Below are positions 31,365 through 37,210 of a stretch of DNA of 42,269 bases, in pieces. This DNA comes from Saprospiraceae bacterium. Its GTDB lineage: Bacteria; Bacteroidota; Bacteroidia; Chitinophagales; Saprospiraceae. Position 1 is the stretch's first letter. Every line of letters begins with the position of its first letter. Position numbers and translations under genes: made by a program. The stretch lies in NCBI GenBank assembly GCA_019187225.1, contig JABAQQ010000040.1:1-42269 (forward strand). The letters are read 5' to 3'. The notes below the pieces were generated by a model. The model was not told the DNA's origin. It did not search any database and saw nothing but the letters and a program-made list of their open reading frames with translations.

Positions 31365-31372
31365 CAAAAATA
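31365..31372 (-). promoter_or_regulatory. -7 box upstream of the restriction-modification gene
   Basis: Minus-strand TATTTTTG at 31372-31365 fits TAnnTTTG and lies 32 bases before ATG 31332. This supports the shorter start, since the box is inside the longer open frame. No TTG at -33 distance. Confidence 0.45.
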
Positions 31373-31387
31373 GGGTAAAATGCTCCA

Positions 31388-32248
31388 TTATTCCATCTTC
31401 CGGTACACTCCCACCGACACCGACGGCGAAGCCAGCGCATTGCTGCCGGCAAATGCTCCTGCCACCAGGGCGCTCAGGCCCCATTTACCGTTGCGCTCGT
31501 ATGCGAGACCGAATTGCGGCGATACGTACTCCACGTTGTTGGCAAACAGGCCATTGCTCGTACCGCTGGGGTCGCCGTTCCGGAACGATTCCACGCCGGC
31601 GAGTTTGACCGACGCCAACAGGGTATTTTTCACCAGCCAGTAGCCCGCTTCGGCGTGGTAGCGGAACTCTTCGGAAAAACCTTTGGTGCGGTTGTTCACA
31701 CCCGTATAACCGGTGGCGTACCAGCGCGCGGCCCCGTAGCCCCATTCGAGGCGCAATTGCTGATTCCATTCGCCGTCGCCGGTGTATAGCAGGTCTTTGT
31801 TTTTATAGTCGCCGCTCGGAATACCAAGCCAAAAGGAGCCGCTGAGCACCCAGGCGCCTTTTTTCAACAGTCCATATCGAAATCCCAGGTCTGCGTCGCC
31901 GAAGGCGGTGTTTTCCAGGCCGGGTTGCAACACTTCGCCTGTGATGGCGCCCACTCCTTCGTTTACTGTATTGCGCACGAGGAAGGGTATATAAGCGATG
32001 GCAGTAAGTTTGTTCGTAATGCCATACTCTCCGTAAAATGCGGTCGTGTAATTGCCCAGTAGCGTACCAGAACCATTGATGTCGTAAATATTGCCGTCCG
32101 GCCCGTAATAACTGCGGGCGCGGATAAAAGAGAAGTCGAGTTTGTAAAACCCCGTGCCTTTCGGACGGGGCCAGCCGTTTGCGAGGGAGGGATATGCCGA
32201 AAATGCGGCAGTCAGGAAAGTGAAAAGCAGGATGATTGTATTTTTCAT
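31388..32248 (-). CDS. Outer-membrane beta-barrel-like protein
   Basis: The 286-residue protein has a signal peptide (about 1-23, IILLFTFLTAAFSAYPSLA) followed by alternating hydrophobic/polar strands with many Gly, Tyr and Asn residues, e.g. TTAFYGEYGITNKLTAIAYI and WVLSGSFWLGIPSG. This suggests a 10-14-strand barrel like the MetA/phenol-degradation or DUF-type porins of Bacteroidota. No enzyme motif is visible. It starts 14 bases after the DM13 lipoprotein gene stop on the same strand, so the two form an operon and are probably both at the outer membrane. Function is unknown. Confidence 0.8.
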   Translation of the reverse strand: MKNTIILLFTFLTAAFSAYPSLANGWPRPKGTGFYKLDFSFIRARSYYGPDGNIYDINGSGTLLGNYTTAFYGEYGITNKLTAIAYIPFLVRNTVNEGVGAITGEVLQPGLENTAFGDADLGFRYGLLKKGAWVLSGSFWLGIPSGDYKNKDLLYTGDGEWNQQLRLEWGYGAARWYATGYTGVNNRTKGFSEEFRYHAEAGYWLVKNTLLASVKLAGVESFRNGDPSGTSNGLFANNVEYVSPQFGLAYERNGKWGLSALVAGAFAGSNALASPSVSVGVYRKME

Positions 32249-32262
32249 GTTTTGTAGGTCTT

Positions 32263-33201
32263 TTAATTATTGAGTTGAGCCGTCCCGAATCGGACCGTGA
32301 ACGGGATGCAGTAGATCACGATATAATCGTAATCGTTCAGGTCCACGCCGGCCGGCACATTATACGTCTGCATTCCGCTGTTTTGAATGAGATTGGCGAG
32401 TTTCAGGCTGTTTTGCGCGTTCAAAGCGCCGGAGGCTGTTTTTGCCAGGAAAACCCCCAGTTGCGGACCGCTGGATGCCTGAAAATTGCTACCCAGTATC
32501 AACTGGAGGCCATTGCCGGTTTGCTGCAGAGTAGCCGTGCCGCTGACGGAGTATCCCATGTTGCCCGAAAAGGTACCGCTGCGCGATAAACCGCTTGCCG
32601 GTAACACCTGGATACTCAACGGCAGGCTGTTGACACCTGCGGCGAATGCCGTGACGTAAGCTGATCCGGCGCTTTGTCCGGTGACCAACCCGTTGGGATT
32701 GACTGACAATACAAGTGGATTGGAACTGGACCAACTCACTTGCTGGCCGGGGATTTCCTGGTTGCTGGCGTTGTAGGCCTTTGCCGCCAGTTGAAGCGTC
32801 GCGCCGATGCCAAGGACGCTTGTGGCAGTCGTAATGACGACCTTCGCCACGGAGTTGTCGTTTTGTACTACCGTGACAAGCGTGGAGTCGGCAAAACCAC
32901 CGGCGACGGTAGCCACAACCCAGGCCTGTCCTGCCGCTTTGGCGCTGAGCAGACCGGCAGCGTTCACCGCAGCGATTGCGGGATTGGTCGTGGCCCATTG
33001 AATGAGATTGGATTGGTCTTCACCTTGAGCGTTGGTGTAAACGCCGGTGAGTTGGCGCGTTTGACCGACGGTGAGAGAAACGGAAGAAGGTTCGAGGCGT
33101 AGCGTTGGCTCCAAAACCTCGGGGATGATCTCGGTTTTGACGCAGGCGCCAAAAGCCAGCGCGCCGGTCAGCAGCAAAAGGAAATTGTTTCGATGGTTCA
33201 T
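32263..33201 (-). CDS. Lipoprotein with two Big_2 Ig-like domains and a DM13 domain
   Basis: The 312-residue protein has a lipoprotein signal (LLTGALAFGAC, lipidation at Cys20), two bacterial Ig-like group 2 domains (about 35-112, 116-200; typical phrases LTVGQTRQL, WATTNPAIAAV, WSSSNPLVLSV) and a C-terminal DM13 domain (about 205-312) with GPQLGVFL, YNVPAGVDLNDYDYIVIYC and FTVRFGTAQL. DM13 domains occur in electron-transfer and extracellular proteins; the single Cys in VIYC is the conserved residue. It is anchored at the cell surface or periplasmic face and co-transcribed with the beta-barrel gene downstream. The divergent intergenic region holds a TTGTCCC palindrome. Confidence 0.87.
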   Translation of the reverse strand: MNHRNNFLLLLTGALAFGACVKTEIIPEVLEPTLRLEPSSVSLTVGQTRQLTGVYTNAQGEDQSNLIQWATTNPAIAAVNAAGLLSAKAAGQAWVVATVAGGFADSTLVTVVQNDNSVAKVVITTATSVLGIGATLQLAAKAYNASNQEIPGQQVSWSSSNPLVLSVNPNGLVTGQSAGSAYVTAFAAGVNSLPLSIQVLPASGLSRSGTFSGNMGYSVSGTATLQQTGNGLQLILGSNFQASSGPQLGVFLAKTASGALNAQNSLKLANLIQNSGMQTYNVPAGVDLNDYDYIVIYCIPFTVRFGTAQLNN

Positions 33202-33288
33202 ACCTGTCGTATTTTATTGATAAAATGAAGACAGCAGAACTTTCAAAACGGGGAAAATGTGGCGCGAAGAAGCCGGAAGACGGCAGAG

Positions 33289-33306
33289 TTGTCCCGGCGG
33301 GGACAA
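33289..33306. promoter_or_regulatory. Palindrome in the divergent DM13/crotonase region
   Basis: TTGTCCC (33289-33295) and GGGACAA (33300-33306) flank GGCG. A second palindrome, CCGGTACCGG, follows at 33313-33322. They lie between divergent genes, so they could be operators, but no promoter could be aligned with them. Confidence 0.4.
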
Positions 33307-33396
33307 TAAGGGCCGGTACCGGTAGGCCGTTGTACCGTATTCACGCCGCCACACAAATGGAATATCGTGACCGCTATGTTTGAAAAAACCGTCCGA

Positions 33397-33419
33397 CGCC
33401 CATCGTCTACCGTCTACCG
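33397..33419. repeat. CCGTCTA repeat next to the crotonase promoter
   Basis: CATCGTCTACCGTCTACCGT repeats the phrase seen at 2782-2813. It ends 6 bases before the -7 box, in the spacer where a -33 to -7 interval would normally lie. Confidence 0.65.
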
Positions 33420-33425
33420 TTGTTC

Positions 33426-33433
33426 TACCTTTG
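33426..33433 (+). promoter_or_regulatory. -7 box of the crotonase gene (likely leaderless)
   Basis: TACCTTTG is followed after 4 bases by ATG 33438, so the transcript should start at or within a base or two of the start codon. No TTG at -33 distance. Confidence 0.55.
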
Positions 33434-33437
33434 CGGC

Positions 33438-34214
33438 ATGGACATCACCCAACAAGGCTACGTCCGCACCGACGTCACCGCGGACGGCGTAGCGCACATC
33501 ATTTTTTACCATCCGAATCACAACAGCCTGCCGGGCAAACTCCTGGCTGATCTTGTCAGTGCTTTTGATGCTGCCGGAAAAAATCCCGCGGCCAAAATCA
33601 TCGTCCTCCGGAGCGCCGAACACAAGACTTTTTGCGCAGGCGCCAGTTTCGATGAATTGATCGCGATCCAGGACTTTGAAACGAGCCTGCGTTTTTTTTC
33701 CGGCTTCGGTCAAGTCATCAATGCGATGCGCTGCTGCCCGAAGATCATTGTCGGGCGTATCCACGGCAAGGCCGTCGGCGGCGGTGTGGGGCTGGCGGCG
33801 GCGACTGATTTTTGTATGGCATCGAAATGGGCCTCGGTGCGTCTGAGTGAATTGGCGGTAGGGTTCGGGCCTTTTGTCATAGGCCCTGCGGTGGAGCGCA
33901 AAGTAGGCGCCGCAGCGTTTGCCCAAATGGCGCTCAATCCTTCGGAGTGGCTGACGGCCGAGTGGGCGAAGTCGAAAAACCTCTTCCAGGAGGCATTCGA
34001 AACAGTGGAGCAGTTGGACGCCTACCTCGATCATTTTTGCAAAAACCTGTGCTCGTACAGCATTGAAGCACTTGCGGAACTAAAAAAGATCTTCTGGCAA
34101 GGCACGGAACACTGGGATACCTTGCTGCACGAACGGGCAGCCATCAGCGGACGACTGGCTTTGTCGGAATTTACCAAAAAAGCGATCGCGGAGTTTAAGA
34201 AAGGTGGAGGGTAG
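33438..34214 (+). CDS. Enoyl-CoA hydratase/isomerase (crotonase) family protein
   Basis: The 258-residue protein has the crotonase fold: oxyanion-hole segments KTFCAGASFDEL (about 63-74) and IHGKAVGGGVGLAAATDF (108-125), and SVRLSELAVGFGP (133-145). Members act on acyl-CoA thioesters in the cytoplasm. Of the two catalytic Glu residues of true enoyl-CoA hydratases, the first is replaced (Gly118 in GGGVGLA) while the second is retained (Glu138). Simple hydratase activity is therefore doubtful, and an isomerase or other crotonase reaction is more likely. The C-terminal KKGGG and the stop codon are supplied by the GGTGGAGGGTAG repeat that continues beyond the gene. Confidence 0.9.
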   Translation: MDITQQGYVRTDVTADGVAHIIFYHPNHNSLPGKLLADLVSAFDAAGKNPAAKIIVLRSAEHKTFCAGASFDELIAIQDFETSLRFFSGFGQVINAMRCCPKIIVGRIHGKAVGGGVGLAAATDFCMASKWASVRLSELAVGFGPFVIGPAVERKVGAAAFAQMALNPSEWLTAEWAKSKNLFQEAFETVEQLDAYLDHFCKNLCSYSIEALAELKKIFWQGTEHWDTLLHERAAISGRLALSEFTKKAIAEFKKGGG

Positions 34215-34241
34215 AAGGTGGAGGGTAGAGGGCGGAAGGTG
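34203..34241. repeat. GGTGGAGGGTAGA repeat over the crotonase stop codon
   Basis: GGTGGAGGGTAGAA, GGTGGAGGGTAGAG and GGCGGAAGGTGA are consecutive degenerate units. The first contains the crotonase stop codon TAG (34212-34214). Confidence 0.75.
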
Positions 34242-34330
34242 ACGCGCCTGTTGGTTTGGCTTGTGGTGAAATTATTTCCGAACGAAGCCTTTTTCTAACG
34301 ACCATATTTTATCAAAACTCTTGTTTGTCA

Positions 34331-34660
34331 ATGCAAGTTACCGACTGGACATACGAAGAATTTCGCGCATTTGCCATGCTTTTTGCCGCCAATGCCGACA
34401 GCCATATCACTCCCGATGAAGAAGACCTGATCAGGCCGACATTGACTCCCGGTCAATACGAGCATGTCAAAAAGAGGTTTTTAGAATGCTCCGACGCGGA
34501 GGCACTGGATACCTTGTTATTGTGCAAAGAAAAATATTGCTCAAAACCGGGGGACAAGGAGCGGGTTTTGGCAGACATGCGCAGCATCTACGAAGCGCAT
34601 CACGGTTTCGAACAGATCGAGCGTGAAGTGCACCATATGTTCGAGCGTTTGTTCAAGTAA
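34331..34660 (+). CDS. Hypothetical small helical protein (TerB-like pattern)
   Basis: The 109-residue product looks fully helical and acidic. The order of helices around FAMLFAANADSHITPDEEDLI, RFLECSDAEALDTLLLCKEKY and RVLADMRSIYEAHHGFEQIE resembles TerB-like helical proteins with an acidic loop after the first helix. This is a fold-level guess. It is cytoplasmic, with no signal or membrane segment. ATG 34331 is chosen from the conserved-looking start MQVTDWTYEEFRAF; the frame is open to 34256. A long inverted repeat begins directly after its stop codon. Confidence 0.72.
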   Translation: MQVTDWTYEEFRAFAMLFAANADSHITPDEEDLIRPTLTPGQYEHVKKRFLECSDAEALDTLLLCKEKYCSKPGDKERVLADMRSIYEAHHGFEQIEREVHHMFERLFK

Positions 34661-34728
34661 AGTAAGCCTGAAGTCCGTTCCGGCAGACAGAGCACATTTC
34701 ATTCGCCGGAACGGACTTCCGGCTTACT
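34661..34728. terminator. Large inverted repeat between convergent genes (bidirectional terminator candidate)
   Basis: The 24-base arm 34661-34684 (AGTAAGCCTGAAGTCCGTTC plus CGGC) pairs with 34705-34728 with one mismatch and a 20-base loop. The arm starts right after one stop codon, and the other arm contains the carA stop codon (34726-34724). No T tract is present on either side. Confidence 0.6.
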
Positions 34729-35809
34729 GCAGCATCGCCACAAACTCGTCGAATAAATACCGCGCGTCATGCGGCCCCGGGCTGGCTTCCGGGTGGTATT
34801 GCACGCTGAATGCCGGATGGTTTTTTAGGCGGATTCCTTCTACGGTATTGTCGTTCAGATTGATGTGTGTGGCTTCCACGAGCGATGGAGCATCGTATAC
34901 TGCCTGTTCGAGCACACCGAATCCGTGGTTTTGGCTGGTGATCTCACAGCGGCCTGTTCGCAGGTTTTTCACCGGATGATTGAGGCCGCGGTGACCGTGA
35001 TGCAGTTTGTAGGTGGGCAGACCGGCGGCGAGGGCGAGCAGTTGCTGCCCTAAACAGATGCCGAAAAGTGGTTTGCCGTCGGCGAGCATTTTTTGCACGG
35101 TTTCCACTGCATAGGGCATGGAGGCCGGGTCGCCGGGGCCGTTGGACAAAAAATAACCGTCTGGGTTCCAGGTTTTTACTTCGGCGAAGTCCGTTTTGGC
35201 AGGAAACACTTTCAGGTAGCAGTCGCGTTGGTCGAAGCAGCGTAGGATGTTTCGTTTGACGCCGAAATCCATGACGGCGATGCGGTATTTTGAAGTTTCC
35301 CCGCCGATGAAATACGGCTCTTTCGTGGTCACGTGGCTCGACAATTCCAAACCTGCCATCGAAGGGGTGGCGTCGAGGCGTTTTTTCAATTCCTCCACAT
35401 CATCGGTTTCCGAAGAAATGATGCAGTTCATAGCCCCTTGTTCGCGAATGTGCTGGACGAGTGCCCGCGTGTCCACGTCGTGTATGGCCACAACGCCTTC
35501 CGCTTCGAAGTAATCCAGGATACTGCGGTCGGCCACGAGGCGGCTGTATGGGACGTTGAAGTTGCGGCACACAAATCCGGCGATCTTCACGCCGTTGCTT
35601 TCTACTTCCTGATCTTTGATGCCGTAATTGCCGATGTGAACATTAGTGGCTACCAATACCTGGCCGGCATAGGAGGGATCGGTGAAAATTTCCTGGTAAC
35701 CGGTCATGCCGGTATTGAAACAAATTTCGCCGGTGGTGGTGCCGGTTTTTCCGGCAGCCTTGCCTGTGAAGACTGTGCCGTCTTCGAGGAGGAGAATGGC
35801 TTTGCTCAT
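34724..35809 (-). CDS. carA: Carbamoyl-phosphate synthase small subunit
   Basis: The 361-residue glutaminase subunit supplies ammonia from glutamine to CarB for carbamoyl phosphate, the precursor of pyrimidines and arginine. It has the CarA N-terminal domain (SKAILLLEDGTVFTG, then TGMTGYQEIFTDPSY) and a class I amidotransferase domain with the nucleophile Cys in GICLGQQLL (about 267) and the His-Glu pair in QYHPEASPGPHD. The frame extends to 35962, but MSKAILLLEDG at 35809 is the family start. A near-consensus GACCTTTG box lies about 90 bases upstream. carB is not in the window. Confidence 0.96.
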   Translation of the reverse strand: MSKAILLLEDGTVFTGKAAGKTGTTTGEICFNTGMTGYQEIFTDPSYAGQVLVATNVHIGNYGIKDQEVESNGVKIAGFVCRNFNVPYSRLVADRSILDYFEAEGVVAIHDVDTRALVQHIREQGAMNCIISSETDDVEELKKRLDATPSMAGLELSSHVTTKEPYFIGGETSKYRIAVMDFGVKRNILRCFDQRDCYLKVFPAKTDFAEVKTWNPDGYFLSNGPGDPASMPYAVETVQKMLADGKPLFGICLGQQLLALAAGLPTYKLHHGHRGLNHPVKNLRTGRCEITSQNHGFGVLEQAVYDAPSLVEATHINLNDNTVEGIRLKNHPAFSVQYHPEASPGPHDARYLFDEFVAMLQ

Positions 35810-35986
35810 GTGCGAGAGGTGAGAAGCGTGAGGGGGCCGGAAGGCGTAACTGCCTGCTGCGAATGCCCGCCGCGATGGCTCACTGTTTTTTGGGCTGCAA
35901 AGGTCGGGAATGGCGACGACTTTTTGAAGGTTTTGTGCGCTACATGGAGTTATTTTTACCAAATGGCTTTGCCTTCCGAATGTTAA

Positions 35987-36232
35987 GTTTTTATAGTCTG
36001 TGTAAACTTAACATTACGTCAGCGTAAAGTACCGGATGTTTGCCGCAGTCAAATTCAAATCGCCGAAGTGCCGCATGAACCGGGAAAACCTGTAAAACCG
36101 GCGCTGAAACAGAAAAAAAAGGCACAGGCAAAAGCCGCCAGGAACAATGATCGGGAAAAGGCTGTTCCAACCGGCGTCAAAACAACCAAGGTATCGAAAG
36201 CGCCGGCCAGTGTGGCGAAAAAAGCCCATTAA
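35987..36232 (+). pseudogene. Possible small basic protein or gene remnant
   Basis: An 81-codon open frame ends at TAA 36230-36232. It has no ATG; the first usable start is GTG 36068, giving 54 residues very rich in Lys and Ala (PVKPALKQKKKAQAKAARNN ... KVSKAPASVAKKAH). An ATG at 35980 opens another frame that stops at 36025-36027, one base out of step, so a frameshifted or decayed gene is possible. A terminator-like hairpin at 36280-36305 would suit a plus-strand transcript. It could be a nucleoid-associated-like tail or chance. The composition looks protein-like, the evidence is thin. Confidence 0.3.
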
Positions 36233-36279
36233 CGCCCCCCCGGACGAGAGAGCATGAGCGGGATAAATTCAACCTATGG

Positions 36280-36305
36280 ACCGGGTCGCCTTGCGATGGC
36301 CCGGT
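36280..36305 (+). terminator. Hairpin upstream of the DUF2400 gene
   Basis: ACCGGG (36280-36285) pairs with CCCGGT (36300-36305), with an inner CGC/GCG pairing, followed by a T-rich run (TCTTTCTATTTTT). It overlaps the DUF2400 promoter. If functional it ends a plus-strand transcript coming from the small basic frame. Confidence 0.4.
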
Positions 36306-36319
36306 TCTTTCTATTTTTG
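36291..36319 (+). promoter_or_regulatory. Promoter of the DUF2400 gene (near-leaderless)
   Basis: TTG at 36291-36293, an 18-base spacer and TATTTTTG at 36312-36319 fit the consensus. ATG 36327 follows after 7 bases, so the leader is absent or only a few bases long. Confidence 0.65.
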
Positions 36320-36326
36320 CGGTGAA

Positions 36327-37118
36327 ATGGATATCCTCATCCCTCATACCGCTCTTTTTACTTTACTGAACGACGCCGTCCGCCGCTACAACACCCCGGA
36401 TTTTATCCAAAACGATCCCATTTCAGTGCCGCACCGTTTTTCCCGGCTACAGGATCGCGAGATCACGGGCTTCTGGGCAGCCACCCTTGCCTGGGGGCAG
36501 CGCAAAACGATCATTCAAAGCGCCAACCGTTTGGTGGAACTCATGGACGGTGCGCCATATGATTTCATTGTCCATCATCAGGAGCAGGATCGCGCCCGTT
36601 TTCTCGATTTCAAACACCGAACCTTCCAGGCGACTGATACCTTGTGGTTCCTCGAATTTTTCCAACAATATTACCGGAGCCATAACTCCCTCGAACACGC
36701 TTTCGCCCGCCATCTTCGTCCCGGCGATGCGACCGTGGAAAATGCGTTGCGGGGTTTTCACCACGACTTTTTCGATCACCCTTACGCGCCGGAGCGCACG
36801 CGCAAACACGTCGCCACCCCTGAACGCGGCTCCACCTGCAAACGGCTCAATATGTTCCTTCGCTGGATGGTGCGGCGCGATGACGCCGGGGTGGATTTCG
36901 GACTATGGAAAAACATCCGTCCTTCGCAGTTGCTCATTCCGCTCGACGTGCACGTAGAAAGGGTTGCCCGGCAACTCGGCCTGCTCCACCGCAAACAAAC
37001 CGACTGGCAGGCCGTGCTCGAACTCACCGGCAGGCTCCGAACGTTCGACCCGGACGATCCGGTAAAATACGATTTTGCGTTGTTCGGTTTGGGAGTGCTG
37101 GAGCAACGTCCATTCTGA
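36327..37118 (+). CDS. TIGR02757/DUF2400 family protein
   Basis: The 263-residue protein matches the DUF2400 family of Bacteroidota and Spirochaetes: RYNTPDFIQNDPISVPHRF near the start, EITGFWAATLAWGQRKTII (about 46-64), HRTFQATDTLWFL, GSTCKRLNMFLRWMVR and LLIPLDVHVERVARQLGLL. The LDVHVERVARQLG segment is reminiscent of the HhH-GPD glycosylase region, so a nucleic-acid role is possible. The biochemical function is unknown. The promoter position fixes ATG 36327 over the longer frame from 36276. Confidence 0.88.
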   Translation: MDILIPHTALFTLLNDAVRRYNTPDFIQNDPISVPHRFSRLQDREITGFWAATLAWGQRKTIIQSANRLVELMDGAPYDFIVHHQEQDRARFLDFKHRTFQATDTLWFLEFFQQYYRSHNSLEHAFARHLRPGDATVENALRGFHHDFFDHPYAPERTRKHVATPERGSTCKRLNMFLRWMVRRDDAGVDFGLWKNIRPSQLLIPLDVHVERVARQLGLLHRKQTDWQAVLELTGRLRTFDPDDPVKYDFALFGLGVLEQRPF

Positions 37119-37136
37119 CCGCAACGTACTACTGCT

Positions 37137-37162
37137 CCCGCCTTCGCTGAAGCTTCGGCGGG
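37137..37162. repeat. CCCGCC...GGCGGG palindrome
   Basis: CCCGCC (37137-37142) and GGCGGG (37157-37162) flank TTCGCTGAAGCTTC, which contains GAAGCTTC. It follows the DUF2400 stop and could act as a terminator without T tract. The shape resembles dispersed palindromes that recur in many environmental genomes. Confidence 0.5.
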
Positions 37163-37167
37163 TACAC

Positions 37168-37210
37168 CTGCCCACTGCCACTGCCCACTGCCACTGCCTA
37201 CTGCCCACTC
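37168..37210. repeat. CACTGCC tandem repeat at the 3' end of the TMTC-like gene
   Basis: CTGCCCACTGCCACTGCCCA and following units alternate CACTGCC and CCACTGC. On the minus strand the repeat provides the last residues (GSGQ) and the stop codon of the TMTC-like protein. Confidence 0.75.

Noticed and set aside
29368-31608. 746-codon open frame on the plus strand
   Set aside because: It is the antisense shadow of the restriction-modification gene: Val/Gly/Phe-rich, no family features, while the minus strand shows intact DPATGTGTF and NPPYSG motifs.
33289-33323. Transposon ends or attachment site
   Set aside because: The palindromes are short, and no transposase, integrase or target duplication is visible anywhere in the window.
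34256-34330. Longer start for the small helical protein
   Set aside because: The added residues (MACGEIISERSLFLTT...) do not fit the fold and start inside sequence just after the crotonase repeat.
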